The notes beneath the pieces were generated by a model. The model saw nothing but the letters and a program-made list of their open reading frames with translations, made no database searches and was not told where the DNA came from. The translations under genes and the position numbers were made by a program. From Pseudomonas sp. (lineage in GTDB: Bacteria > Pseudomonadota > Gammaproteobacteria > Pseudomonadales > Pseudomonadaceae): a stretch of DNA of 64,000 bases. The stretch lies in assembly GCA_030656145.1 (NCBI GenBank), contig JAUSOF010000033.1:175421-239420 (forward strand). The letters run 5' to 3'. Below are positions 8,613 through 16,973 of this stretch, piece after piece; positions within the stretch are counted from its first letter, which is position 1, and each line of letters opens with the position of its first letter.

Positions 8613-10163
8613 ATGATCGAAGCCACCTGGATCGCTTTCGCCTTCGTCATGGGCCTAGCCGTGCGTGGCATAGGTCTGCCGCCGCTGGTCGGCTATCTGG
8701 CCGCAGGATTCGCCCTCGCAACCTTTGGCGAACACGTGGGTGTAGGCCCACGCGACAGCGCCGCGCTGGAGCATATCGCCCACCTTGGCGTTCTCCTGCT
8801 GCTGTTTACCGTCGGCCTCAAGCTAAAACTTAGCAATCTGATCAAACGCGAAGTCATTGGCGGCGGCCTCCTGCACTTCACCATATCAAGCCTGATCTTC
8901 TTGCCGGCCATCCTGCTGATCCTCGACCTGCCTTGGCAAGAGGGGCTACTGCTAGCAATCGCCCTGTCGTTTTCCAGCACGGTGCTGGCGGCCAAAGTGC
9001 TGGAGGGCAAGCGCGAGCTGCGCGCCTTCCATGGCCGCGTGGCCATCGGCGTACTCATCATCCAGGACTTGCTCGCCCTGCTGGTGATGAGTCTGGCCAG
9101 CGGCGAAGTGCCTTCGGCCTGGGCCTTGCTTGTGTTCGCCCTGCCCCTTTTGCGCCCACTACTGTTCCGCCTGCTGGATGCCAGCGGCCACGAAGAGCTG
9201 ATGGTATTGCTCGGCCTGTTGCTGGCTCTGGTCGTGGGCGGCTACGGCTTTGAGTCGCTTGGACTCAGCTCTGAACTCGGTGCCCTGGCGTTTGGCGCCA
9301 TGCTGGCCAAACACCCGCGTGCCGGCGAACTGTCGAACTCGCTATGGAGTATCAAGGAAGTATTTCTGGTTGGTTTCTTCCTGCAGATCGGCATTGGTGG
9401 CCTACCGGATGCCGATGCCATGGTCTTCGCCCTGGTGATGTCACTGCTGCTGCCGCTCAAAGGTCTGCTGTTTTTCGGCCTATTCCTGATGTTCCGCCTG
9501 CGGGCGCGCAGCGCCTTTCTGAGTGGCGTCAGCCTGACCAACTACAGCGAGTTTGGCCTGATCGTGGCCAGTGTGGTGCTGCCGCAATGGCTCATCCCGC
9601 TGGCCATCACCGTAGCCCTGTCCTTCGTTATTTCCGCGCAACTGAACCGCTTTGCCCACCCGCTCTATGAGCGGCTGGCCAGGCGCCTGATCCCGCTGGA
9701 ACGCAACATCCGCCATCCTGACGAGCAGCCAGTCTCGCTCGACGATGCACAAATCCTGATCATGGGCATGGGCCGTACCGGCCGCGCCGCCTACGACCAC
9801 CTCAGTGAAAAGGGCTTCAAACTGTTCAGCCTCGACTCCGACCCAGTGATGATCGAGCTGAGCAGTAAAGCCGGACGCCGTGTGAAATTCGCCGATGGCG
9901 AAGACCAGATGTTCTGGCAGAACCTGGAAATGCCAGATGTCAAAGCGGTGATCCTCGCCATGAACGATGCCGAAGCTAAAATCATTTCCACTCAAAAACT
10001 ACGCGAACGCGGTTTCAAAGGCCTAATCGTTTCTCACGCCATGTATGAAGACATCGCCCAGCGCATCCAGGCCGCTGGAGCCGACCACACTTACCTGACC
10101 ATGAGCGAGGCCGGCAGCGGCCTTGCCGAACACGTCGCCCGCGACCTGCAAGCGCGCCACTGA
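8613..10163 (+). CDS. CPA2-type cation:proton antiporter with TrkA-N domain
   Basis: The 516-residue protein has about 12 hydrophobic helices (residues 1-365) of the Na/H exchanger fold, including LLLFTVGLKLKL and LSFSSTVLAAKVL. A cytosolic Rossmann TrkA-N/RCK-like domain follows (about 385-510), with the dinucleotide loop ILIMGMGRTGRAAYDHL. This is the KefB/YbaL organisation, so it probably exchanges K+ or Na+ for protons under nucleotide control. It stands alone between terminated operons and has no obvious link with purine use. The exact ion cannot be deduced. Confidence 0.85.
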   Translation: MIEATWIAFAFVMGLAVRGIGLPPLVGYLAAGFALATFGEHVGVGPRDSAALEHIAHLGVLLLLFTVGLKLKLSNLIKREVIGGGLLHFTISSLIFLPAILLILDLPWQEGLLLAIALSFSSTVLAAKVLEGKRELRAFHGRVAIGVLIIQDLLALLVMSLASGEVPSAWALLVFALPLLRPLLFRLLDASGHEELMVLLGLLLALVVGGYGFESLGLSSELGALAFGAMLAKHPRAGELSNSLWSIKEVFLVGFFLQIGIGGLPDADAMVFALVMSLLLPLKGLLFFGLFLMFRLRARSAFLSGVSLTNYSEFGLIVASVVLPQWLIPLAITVALSFVISAQLNRFAHPLYERLARRLIPLERNIRHPDEQPVSLDDAQILIMGMGRTGRAAYDHLSEKGFKLFSLDSDPVMIELSSKAGRRVKFADGEDQMFWQNLEMPDVKAVILAMNDAEAKIISTQKLRERGFKGLIVSHAMYEDIAQRIQAAGADHTYLTMSEAGSGLAEHVARDLQARH

Positions 10164-10611
10164 GCGGCGACAGTCATCCGGCGGGCTATCGCTGCGCTCC
10201 GGTGGAACGCCAATTACCTCGTGCAATCCGCGATTCGTAAGGTGTAACTCGCCGCAGGCTGTGCACCATTGATTATCGGCGCGGCACAAAAATGGCGTGC
10301 TCTCGCTGCGCTCCGAGCGGAGCGCCACCCGGCTCGTCCTGCGACCTGCACACAATCGCGACAGCGAAACCACCCGTAGGGCGTAAGCAATACGCCGTTC
10401 TCGGCGGCAATCAACTGCCAGCCAGGGCATCTGCTGTCCGCCAAGCCATTCATTGTGCACAATTTAAAAATAAATTGTTTATGCCTTTGTGGACAAGTTG
10501 CTATAGTCAGCCATCCTGATCGATCAGACAGTTTCAATGACGTTCAGCTAGAGGCGCCGTGAAGCCTCGTGCAAGCCCTTGACCATATAAAAACAACTGG
10601 CAGGCTCTGAC
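10164..10611. promoter_or_regulatory. Gene-less control region of the purine permease with operator TTGTGCACAA
   Basis: About 450 bp without a gene. The left part (10180-10400) is repeat-like, with short palindromes such as GCGCTCC/GGAGCGC near 10310-10325. TTGTGCACAA at 10453-10462 matches the operator pattern seen upstream of puuE and hiuH. A TATAGT box at 10502-10507 could be a -10, and the palindrome CTGATCGATCAG (10516-10527) lies just downstream of it. The permease ATG is at 10612, giving a leader of about 100 nt. The -35 is not clear. Confidence 0.5.
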
Positions 10612-12102
10612 ATGACCACGACTCGCACCACGCCCACACCAGCTCCATCAGCGGGCAACAACGACCTGATATACCAACTGGATGACTGCCCTGCTTTCGC
10701 ACCGGCCATCTTCGCCGCCCTGCAGCATGTACTGGCCAGCTTCGTCGGTATCATTACCCCGACCCTGATCGTCGGCAACGTGCTCGGCCTGGGCGCCTAT
10801 GTGCCCTATCTGGTGAGCATGGCGCTGTTCGTGTCCGGCCTCGGAACCTTCGTTCAAGCCAAACGCATCGGCCCGATCGGCTCAGGGCTGCTGTGCCTGC
10901 AAGGCACCAGTTTCGCCTTTCTCAGCGCCATCCTCAGCGCCGGTTTTCTGGTGAAGGGCCGCGGCGGCAGCGAGGAGGAAATACTCGCCACCTTGTTCGG
11001 CGTGTGCTTTTGCGCAGCCTTCGTCGAGATTGCCTTCAGCCAGGTCATCTCAAAACTACGCAAGGTTGTCACCCCGGTGGTCACCGGCACCATCATCTGC
11101 CTGATCGGCCTGTCGCTGATCAAGGTGGCAATGACCGATATCGCCGGCGGCTATGGCGCAGCCGACTTCGGCGCGCTGCACCATCTCGGGCTAGCGGCAT
11201 TGGTACTGGTCACCATAGTCGTACTCAACCGCTTCAAGTCTCAGGCCGTGCGCCTGTCCGCGGTGATCATCGGCTTGGCCCTGGGTTTTGCCGTCGCCTG
11301 GTTCAACGGTCGGGTGGATTTCTCCAGCATGGCCGCAGTGCCATTGGTCAGCGTGCCGGTGCCGTTCAAATACGGCTTCAGTTTCGACTGGGTGGCGTTT
11401 GTACCAATCGCGGTAATTTTCCTGATCACGCCACTGGAAACCGCTGGTGACCTGACCGCCAACTCGATCATTTCCAAGCAACCGGTCAAGGGTCCGCTGT
11501 ACCTGCGCCGGATCAAGGGCGGCGTCCTCGCCGATGGTTGCAACTCGGCCATGGCGGCGATGTTCAATAGCCTGCCGATGACGACTTTCAGCCAGAACAA
11601 CGGCGTCATCCAGCTCACCGGGGTCGCCAGCCGCCACGTTGCGTTTTATGTTGCGGGGATATTCATTGTGCTTGGGTTGTTCCCGGCGATCGGCGCGGTC
11701 CTGCAGTTGATGCCCAAGCCGGTTCTGGGCGGTGCCACCCTGATCATGTTCGGCACCGTTGCGGTGGCTGGGATCAGGATTCTCAGCGAAGCCGGCCTGC
11801 ATCGGCGCAATGTGCTGATCGTGGCCATCTCACTCGGCCTTGGTCTTGGTGTGGCAGCCGTGCCGGATGCGCTGTCGCATATGCCGGACACCTTGAAAAA
11901 CATCTTCGGTTCGCCAATCACCATCGGTGCCCTCAGCGCCATTCTGCTGAACATCTTCCTCCCGGAAGAGCATGTGAAACTGGAAGAAAACGATTACGAG
12001 CCCGAGGCACACCTGCACTCCGTTCTGCAAAACCGCCAGAACGACGAGGCCGATCTCAAGCAGCCTGGCAGCGAGCTCAAAACAAATGCCCGGCTGAGCT
12101 GA
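10612..12102 (+). CDS. NCS2-family xanthine/urate permease
   Basis: The 496-residue inner membrane protein has about 12-14 helices of the nucleobase-ascorbate transporter family. Key stretches are LQHVLASFVGIITPTLIVG near the N-terminus, the signature region around residues 275-300 (LITPLETAGDLTANS, with the Glu that contacts substrate) and NSLPMTTFSQNNGVIQLTG, another conserved substrate-site motif. It should import urate, xanthine or a related purine by proton or sodium symport. The operator upstream and the Tsx-like channel 94 bp downstream place it in the purine regulon. Urate is the most likely substrate, but xanthine or uracil cannot be excluded. Confidence 0.88.
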   Translation: MTTTRTTPTPAPSAGNNDLIYQLDDCPAFAPAIFAALQHVLASFVGIITPTLIVGNVLGLGAYVPYLVSMALFVSGLGTFVQAKRIGPIGSGLLCLQGTSFAFLSAILSAGFLVKGRGGSEEEILATLFGVCFCAAFVEIAFSQVISKLRKVVTPVVTGTIICLIGLSLIKVAMTDIAGGYGAADFGALHHLGLAALVLVTIVVLNRFKSQAVRLSAVIIGLALGFAVAWFNGRVDFSSMAAVPLVSVPVPFKYGFSFDWVAFVPIAVIFLITPLETAGDLTANSIISKQPVKGPLYLRRIKGGVLADGCNSAMAAMFNSLPMTTFSQNNGVIQLTGVASRHVAFYVAGIFIVLGLFPAIGAVLQLMPKPVLGGATLIMFGTVAVAGIRILSEAGLHRRNVLIVAISLGLGLGVAAVPDALSHMPDTLKNIFGSPITIGALSAILLNIFLPEEHVKLEENDYEPEAHLHSVLQNRQNDEADLKQPGSELKTNARLS

Positions 12103-12136
12103 GCCGACTGCCCCAACCAGACTACCTCCCCATACA

Positions 12137-12158
12137 ACCCTGTGGTTAGCCACAGGGT
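12137..12158 (+). repeat. Intercistronic hairpin between permease and Tsx-like gene
   Basis: ACCCTGTGG and CCACAGGGT (12137-12145, 12150-12158) form a 9-bp stem with a TTAG loop. No T run follows, so it may attenuate or protect the transcript rather than end it. Confidence 0.5.
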
Positions 12159-12196
12159 CGAGCAACCTTGCAAGTCCTAAAAATAAGGAAGACCCA

Positions 12197-13057
12197 ATGA
12201 AGCGCAACCATCTGCCCCATGGCCTCGCCCTTGCGGCCAGCCTGCTCGCCGCCCAGGGTGCCGTCGCCGGCGACATGCTCTACTGGCAGGACAACAGCCT
12301 GTCCTACCTTTATGGCGAAAATTTCCAGCGCATGAACTTCAATGCCGAGCAGCAGCGCACCCAGACCACCTTCACCTTCGAGCACGCCAGCGGCTGGGCC
12401 TGGGGCGATATTTTCTACTTCGCCGACTATGTCAGCGCCGACAATACGCAAGCGCGCGGCAACTTCAACAACGGCACCTTCCGCAAGGACGACAAGAACA
12501 GTTTCTACTACATGGAATTCTCCCCGCGCCTCAGCCTCAGCTGGCTGACTGGGCAGAAGCTCGCCGCCGGTCCACTCAAGGACGTGCTGGCCGCATTCAC
12601 CTATGAGAAGGGCGACGGCGGCCCCAGTACCGAGAACTACCTGTACGGCGTCGGCCTGGACTGGGACGTTCCCGGTTTCCGCTATTTCAAGACCAATCTG
12701 TACCGGGTGAAGATCAACAACCATGTGTTCTTCGCCGACCGCGAAAGCAACGGCTACGCCACCCAGCTGACCGTCACCGCCGCCTACCCATTCAGCCTGG
12801 GCCAGCAGGATTTCCTGGTGGACGGCTACCTCGACTGGCGCTCGCCGTCGCGCGACGCCGGCACCCAGACCTCGGTGGGTTCCTCGATCCAGGTCAAGTG
12901 GGACGCAGGCAAGGCCCTGTTCGGCAAGGAGCGCCAGCTCTACGTCGGCACCGAGCTGAACATGTGGCACAACAAATACGGGGTCAAGCCCATCGATGGC
13001 TCTACCGATGGCTTCGACCAGACGGCTGTGCAAGCGTTGGTGAAGTACCACTTCTAA
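12197..13057 (+). CDS. Tsx/OmpK-family nucleoside-specific outer membrane channel
   Basis: The 286-residue precursor begins with a signal peptide (LALAASLLAAQGAVAG, cleavage near residue 24) and continues as alternating beta strands that end in aromatic YHF, as expected for a barrel sorted by BAM. GDMLYWQDNSLSYLYG and FEHASGWAWGDIFYFADY are characteristic of the Tsx/OmpK family. It probably lets purines or nucleosides through the outer membrane. The position 94 bp after the NCS2 permease suggests one transcript and a dedicated uptake pair. A terminator follows. Confidence 0.9.
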   Translation: MKRNHLPHGLALAASLLAAQGAVAGDMLYWQDNSLSYLYGENFQRMNFNAEQQRTQTTFTFEHASGWAWGDIFYFADYVSADNTQARGNFNNGTFRKDDKNSFYYMEFSPRLSLSWLTGQKLAAGPLKDVLAAFTYEKGDGGPSTENYLYGVGLDWDVPGFRYFKTNLYRVKINNHVFFADRESNGYATQLTVTAAYPFSLGQQDFLVDGYLDWRSPSRDAGTQTSVGSSIQVKWDAGKALFGKERQLYVGTELNMWHNKYGVKPIDGSTDGFDQTAVQALVKYHF

Positions 13058-13097
13058 GCGCTTGATACGAATTGCCGGGTAGACGGCCACTTGCAGC

Positions 13098-13129
13098 AAA
13101 AGGGGATGGCATGTTTGCCATGCCCTTTT
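13098..13129 (+). terminator. Terminator after the Tsx-like gene
   Basis: A 14-bp stem with one mismatch (13098-13111 with 13116-13129) has A residues at its left base and T residues at its right base, the usual form of a Rho-independent terminator that can work in both directions. Confidence 0.75.
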
Positions 13130-13346
13130 GTGTGAGGTAACCGCAGTAGGCGCGGTACGCATCCTTGCGATTGAGCGTCCTTGAGCTTCTTGCGATCAAT
13201 AAACTCCAGCGCCCACTGTTGCAGGCCGATGCGCTCGGTATCCAGATTGGCTTCAACCTTTTAGCGACTGTTCAGCACTGCAATTTCGCTCTGCTGCTCA
13301 CGGGCAAACCCTGGCACTGGCCTTGCGCATCCATGCTGGAGTGGGG
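13130..13346 (-). other. Gap before moaA with a possible decayed gene remnant
   Basis: About 215 bp between the terminator and the moaA stop. On the minus strand, conceptual pieces such as REQQSEIAVLNSR, then after an in-frame stop KVEANLDTERIGLQQWALEF, read like a coiled-coil coding fragment. There is no start or intact frame and I do not recognise the family. Confidence 0.25.
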
Positions 13347-14342
13347 TTAGCCGCCAGTCATGCTCATAAAACGGATGACCTGCACCTGCTCGTCGGCCTG
13401 GAAATGATGACGTTCGGGCTTGAGCTGCAGGGCATTGAGCAAGGCTTCGCGCAGCCGCTGGCTATCACCAGGGTGGGCGCGCATCAGGCCTTTCAGGTCC
13501 AGGGCATTGTCATGCCCCAGGCAGAGCACCAGTTTGCCCTCGGCGGTGACCCGCACCCGGTTGCAGTCGCCACAGAAGTTATGGCTATGCGGCGAGATAA
13601 AGCCGACCTGGGTGTCGCTGCCGACCACCTGCCAGTAGCGCGATGGCCCGCCAGTCAGCTTGCTGCTGCGCACCAGGGCATAACGCTGCTCGATACGCTC
13701 GCGCACCTCGTCGCTGGAGCAGAAAGTCTGCTCGCGCTGGTGGCTGGAAATACTGCCCAGCGGCATTTCCTCAATAAAGCTGATGTCCAGACCACGGGCC
13801 ATGGCGAACTCGACAAGGTCGAGCACCTCGTCATCATTGCGGCCTTTCTGCACCACCGCATTGAGTTTGATTCTGACGAAGCCGGTTGCCCGAGCTGCCT
13901 CGATGCCGGCCAGCACCTGGTCGAGCTTGTCGCGCCGGGTAAAGGCTGCAAAGCGTTCGCGCTTGAGTGAGTCCAGGCTGATGTTCAGGCGTTTGACCCC
14001 GGCCGCGCACAACTGCGGGGCCAGCTCGGCCAGTTGCGAGCCGTTGGTGGTGATGGCCAGATCATCCAGCTCGCTGCGCTGACCCAGGCGCTGCAACAAA
14101 CTGAGCAGGTTCTTGCGCACCAGCGGCTCGCCACCGGTGATGCGGATGCGCTTGACCCCGAGGCCGATAAAGGCGTCCGCCACGGTATAGAGTTCTTCAA
14201 GGCTGAGAACCTGCGCACGCGGAGCGAAGACCATGTCCTCGCTCATGCAGTAGGTGCAACGGAAGTCGCAGCGGTCGGTAACTGACAGTCGCAGGTAGGT
14301 GATGCGCCGACCGAAAGGGTCGAGCAGTTGCGCATGATGCAC
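13347..14342 (-). CDS. moaA: GTP 3',8-cyclase MoaA (radical SAM, molybdenum cofactor)
   Basis: MoaA converts GTP to 3',8-cH2GTP in the first step of molybdopterin synthesis. The 331-residue protein has the radical SAM cysteines at C25, C29 and C32 (CDFRCTYC), the GGEPLVRK motif, the second cluster site in FCGDCNRVRVTAEGKL, and the family's C-terminal GG. The GTG start at 14342 is preceded by AGGAGG at 6 nt spacing and gives the normal length; a longer frame to 14465 would cross the operator. Its location in a purine cluster points to a dedicated copy for xanthine dehydrogenase. It is divergent from the TetR gene. Confidence 0.93.
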   Translation of the reverse strand: MHHAQLLDPFGRRITYLRLSVTDRCDFRCTYCMSEDMVFAPRAQVLSLEELYTVADAFIGLGVKRIRITGGEPLVRKNLLSLLQRLGQRSELDDLAITTNGSQLAELAPQLCAAGVKRLNISLDSLKRERFAAFTRRDKLDQVLAGIEAARATGFVRIKLNAVVQKGRNDDEVLDLVEFAMARGLDISFIEEMPLGSISSHQREQTFCSSDEVRERIEQRYALVRSSKLTGGPSRYWQVVGSDTQVGFISPHSHNFCGDCNRVRVTAEGKLVLCLGHDNALDLKGLMRAHPGDSQRLREALLNALQLKPERHHFQADEQVQVIRFMSMTGG

Positions 14343-14422
14343 AGCGAGCCTCCTGTGTTCTGGGAACCGAGACGTTTTGTTATGAAATTCAGTGGCAAAG
14401 ATAGAAACAGAAAAGCTTATTT

Positions 14423-14432
14423 TTGTACACAA
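14423..14432. promoter_or_regulatory. Candidate operator TTGTACACAA upstream of moaA
   Basis: TTGTACACAA, identical to the site upstream of hiuH, lies 81 bp upstream of the moaA GTG in the divergent moaA/tetR region. It fits the TTGTNNACAA set and would place moaA under the same control as the urate genes. Confidence 0.6.
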
Positions 14433-14434
14433 TA

Positions 14435-14454
14435 AACTGACCAGGAAGTCAGTT
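14435..14454. promoter_or_regulatory. Inverted repeat, candidate TetR-family operator
   Basis: AACTGAC and GTCAGTT (14435-14441, 14448-14454) are perfect 7-bp arms with a 6-bp spacer. It lies between moaA and the TetR gene, 109 bp before the TetR start, so autoregulation is plausible. It begins only 2 bp after the TTGTACACAA site, so two regulators could compete there. Confidence 0.5.
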
Positions 14455-14562
14455 AAGCTATCCAACCCCCCAGCCAGCGCCGGCTTGAGCCAGGCGCAGG
14501 GCCGGTGCTACCATGCTCGACCGCCGCCCAGCGCCGGGCGGCACATGCAAGCACAGGGGCTT

Positions 14563-15207
14563 ATGACCAGTATTCGCGAGCGCAACAAAGAGCTGATTTT
14601 GCGCGCAGCCAGTGAAGAATTCGCCGACAAGGGCTTTGCCGCCAGTAAGACCAGCGATATCGCCGCCAAGGCCGGCGTGCCAAAGCCCAACGTCTATTAC
14701 TACTTCAAGTCGAAAGAGAACCTCTACCGCGAGGTGCTCGAAAGCATTATCGAGCCATTACTGGACGCCTCGGCGCCGTTCAATCAGCCCGGTAAACCGG
14801 CTGACGTACTCACCGCCTATATCCGCTCGAAGATTCGTATTTCCCGCGAACTGCCCTCAGCCTCCAAGGTATTTGCCAGCGAGATCATGCACGGTGCACC
14901 GCACCTGTCCGCTGAGCAGGCTGAACAACTCAACGCCCAGGCCCAGCACAACATCACCTGCATCCAGCGCTGGATCGGCCAGGGGTTGATGGCCGCGATC
15001 GACCCCCACCATCTGATGTTCAGCATCTGGGCCGCGACGCAGACCTATGCCGACTTCGACTGGCAGATCGCCACTGTAACCGGCAAGGCCAGCCTGGATG
15101 ACGCCGACTACGAAGCCGCCGCCCAGACCATCATCCGCCTGGTGATCAAGGGCTGCGAGATCGACGAAAGCCAGAGCGCCGCCTCCGAGCAGGTCACCCG
15201 CGCCTGA
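14563..15207 (+). CDS. TetR-family regulator with RutR-like C-terminal domain
   Basis: The 214-residue protein has an N-terminal helix-turn-helix (about residues 10-55: ILRAASEEFADKGFAASK, then TSDIAAKAGVPKPNVYYYF). A ligand-binding domain like that of RutR follows, with SRELPSASKVFASEIMHGAPHL and WAATQTYADF. The ATG at 14563 with AGGGG upstream fits the usual N-terminus; another ATG at 14545 is possible. RutR relatives sense pyrimidines or purines. Its position, divergent from moaA and next to glyoxylate genes, suggests a purine catabolism regulator. Whether it binds the 14435 repeat, TTGTNNACAA, or both is not known. Confidence 0.88.
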   Translation: MTSIRERNKELILRAASEEFADKGFAASKTSDIAAKAGVPKPNVYYYFKSKENLYREVLESIIEPLLDASAPFNQPGKPADVLTAYIRSKIRISRELPSASKVFASEIMHGAPHLSAEQAEQLNAQAQHNITCIQRWIGQGLMAAIDPHHLMFSIWAATQTYADFDWQIATVTGKASLDDADYEAAAQTIIRLVIKGCEIDESQSAASEQVTRA

Positions 15208-15351
15208 TCCTCTGATCTGGGTGGGGTAACGGTGCAGAGCATCTGCCCGCGAACGGTCGACAAATCCGCGCGGTGCACACGGTGGTTCGCGGCCAAGGCC
15301 CCTCCTACAGGCTGCGGTGCTCTTGTACTTGGTCCGCCACCCTTCTGCGTT

Positions 15352-15789
15352 CTACGCTTGCCCCGCGTCAGCCTTGAGCCCCGCCGCCTGCACCGCGCCG
15401 ATTGCACACTGCTCATCGATATCCGAGGTGTCGCCGGTGATGCCAATCGCGCCGATCACCTCGCCGCGTGCATCACGAATCAACACCCCGCCCGCGGCGG
15501 GCAGCAACTTACCGTCCGCCAGGTTATTCAGCGCACCAATGAAGGCGGGTCGTTGCTGCGCATCGGCTGCGATCGCCCGCGAACCTTTGCCCAGCGCCAC
15601 TGCGCCCCAGGCCTTGGCGATGGCGATCTGCGGGCGCAACAGGCTGGCACCGTCTTCACGCTGCAGGCTAATCAGGTGACCACCCGCATCCAGCACGGCC
15701 ACGGTCAAGGGCGCGGCAGATAGCTCGCGCCCAAGCGCCAGAGCCCGGTTGCTGATGGTGGTCGCGGTGTGCAGGTTCAAAGCGCTCAT
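15352..15789 (-). CDS. DUF336 (GlcG/HbpS-like) protein
   Basis: The 145-residue cytosolic protein is of the GlcG/HbpS family. GGHLISLQREDGA, ALGKGSRAI and AAGGVLIRDARGEVIGAIGITG are the usual conserved blocks. Homologues sit in glycolate and glyoxylate clusters and in haem-sensing systems, but the biochemical role in pseudomonads is not settled. The start at 15789 has AGGAGG upstream; an extended frame to 15852 is rejected. Two TTGTNNACAA-type sites lie 97-149 bp upstream, which places the gene in the purine regulon. It is convergent with the TetR gene. Confidence 0.82.
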   Translation of the reverse strand: MSALNLHTATTISNRALALGRELSAAPLTVAVLDAGGHLISLQREDGASLLRPQIAIAKAWGAVALGKGSRAIAADAQQRPAFIGALNNLADGKLLPAAGGVLIRDARGEVIGAIGITGDTSDIDEQCAIGAVQAAGLKADAGQA

Positions 15790-15885
15790 ATCTGAAGCCC
15801 TCCTCGAAAGTGGATGAAAGCAAGGCCAGTTCCCACTGGTGCCATCGCCCACAGCGGACAGGCGGGGATAAGCCCAACCAATAAA

Positions 15886-15938
15886 TCGTACACAATAAAT
15901 AATATTTTTAGTACATTTAAAATATTGTTTGTATACAA
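15886..15938 (-). promoter_or_regulatory. Two operator copies in the DUF336 promoter region
   Basis: TCGTACACAA (15886-15895, one mismatch) and the perfect palindrome TTGTATACAA (15929-15938) lie in an AT-rich stretch upstream of the DUF336 gene. Their centres are 43 bp apart, about four helical turns, so cooperative binding is possible. The region also abuts the LysR gene's stop. Confidence 0.55.
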
Positions 15939-15951
15939 AGACGTCCGTAAC

Positions 15952-16857
15952 TCATCCTTCCCAGTACCCCGGCGTGTTGTAGATCGCCTTTAGGTAGTCG
16001 ATGAAGAAACGCACCTTGGCGGGCAGATAACGCTGCTGCGGATAGACCGCCTGAATATCGTAGGCCGGCATGGCGAACTGGTCGAGCACCGTCACCAATT
16101 GCCCGCGCTTGAGCTCGGCCTGGATCTCCCAGGTCGAGCGCCAGCCGATACCCAAGCCCTGCTTGACCCAGTCATAGAGGAGTTCGCCGTCATTACAATC
16201 GAGATTGCCGGAGACCTTGACCGCCACCTGCTTGCCATCGCGCAGGAAGGTCCAGCCGCGCTGCTGGCCACCCTGCAGGTTGAACGCCAGGCAGTTGTGC
16301 TGGGCAAGGTCTTCGAGGGATTGCGGAGCCGGGTGACGCTGAAAATAGTCCGGCGAACCGCAGACCACCCGCCGATTGGCGAACAGCTTGACCGCCACGT
16401 AGTTGGGGTCAGTCACTTCGCCGATGCGAATGCCCATGTCGTAGCCCTGACGCACCAGGTCGACCACGCTGTCGGTCAGGTTGAACGACAGGTTCAGCTC
16501 CGGATAACGCGCCTGAAACGCCGGGGCGTGGGGCGCGATATGCCGACGGCCAAACGCCGCAGGCGCCGACACCACCAAGTGCCCGCTCACCGAATGGCTG
16601 CCGTGGGTAATGCTGGCATCGGCCTCGGCGAAGTCACGCAGCAAGCCGCGGGCCCGCTCCAGGTATTGCTCGCCCAGATCGGTCAGCGACAGACCGCGGG
16701 TCGAGCGATGCATCAGCTTGACCCCCAAATGGCGTTCGAGCATGTCGAGCCGCCGGCCCATCACCACCGGGGTCACCCCTTCGACCAGCGCGGCAGCGGC
16801 AAAGCTGCCGTGATCGGCCACCAAAACAAAACTGTGCAACGCCGTATAACGGTCCAT
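15952..16857 (-). CDS. LysR-family transcriptional regulator
   Basis: The 301-residue protein has the LysR winged helix at residues 1-60 (MDRYTALHSFVLVADHGSFA, then VTPVVMGRRLDMLERHLGVKL) and a substrate-binding domain of the CrgA/DmlR-like subgroup after residue 90. It is divergent from gcl with 116 bp between starts, the classical arrangement for a LysR activator. It probably controls the glyoxylate genes gcl-hyi-glxR in response to glyoxylate or a related acid. The effector is inferred from the neighbours only. Confidence 0.88.
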   Translation of the reverse strand: MDRYTALHSFVLVADHGSFAAAALVEGVTPVVMGRRLDMLERHLGVKLMHRSTRGLSLTDLGEQYLERARGLLRDFAEADASITHGSHSVSGHLVVSAPAAFGRRHIAPHAPAFQARYPELNLSFNLTDSVVDLVRQGYDMGIRIGEVTDPNYVAVKLFANRRVVCGSPDYFQRHPAPQSLEDLAQHNCLAFNLQGGQQRGWTFLRDGKQVAVKVSGNLDCNDGELLYDWVKQGLGIGWRSTWEIQAELKRGQLVTVLDQFAMPAYDIQAVYPQQRYLPAKVRFFIDYLKAIYNTPGYWEG

Positions 16858-16973
16858 TCGATACTCCTGATACCGACAGAAATGCTGAATCCTGCAATTT
16901 ACCGCATTAACCCGTTGCCATCATGCTTTAGGCATGTAGAAAAAATATCGACTAAAGCCTGGAGGAATTTTTT

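Noticed and set aside
12146-13162. Long minus-strand frame opposite the Tsx-like gene
   Set aside because: It is a GC-rich antisense shadow; the plus-strand frame has a signal peptide and a beta-barrel pattern.
14343-14465. Longer moaA reading frame
   Set aside because: The extension covers the operator region and lacks family similarity. The GTG at 14342 with AGGAGG fits.
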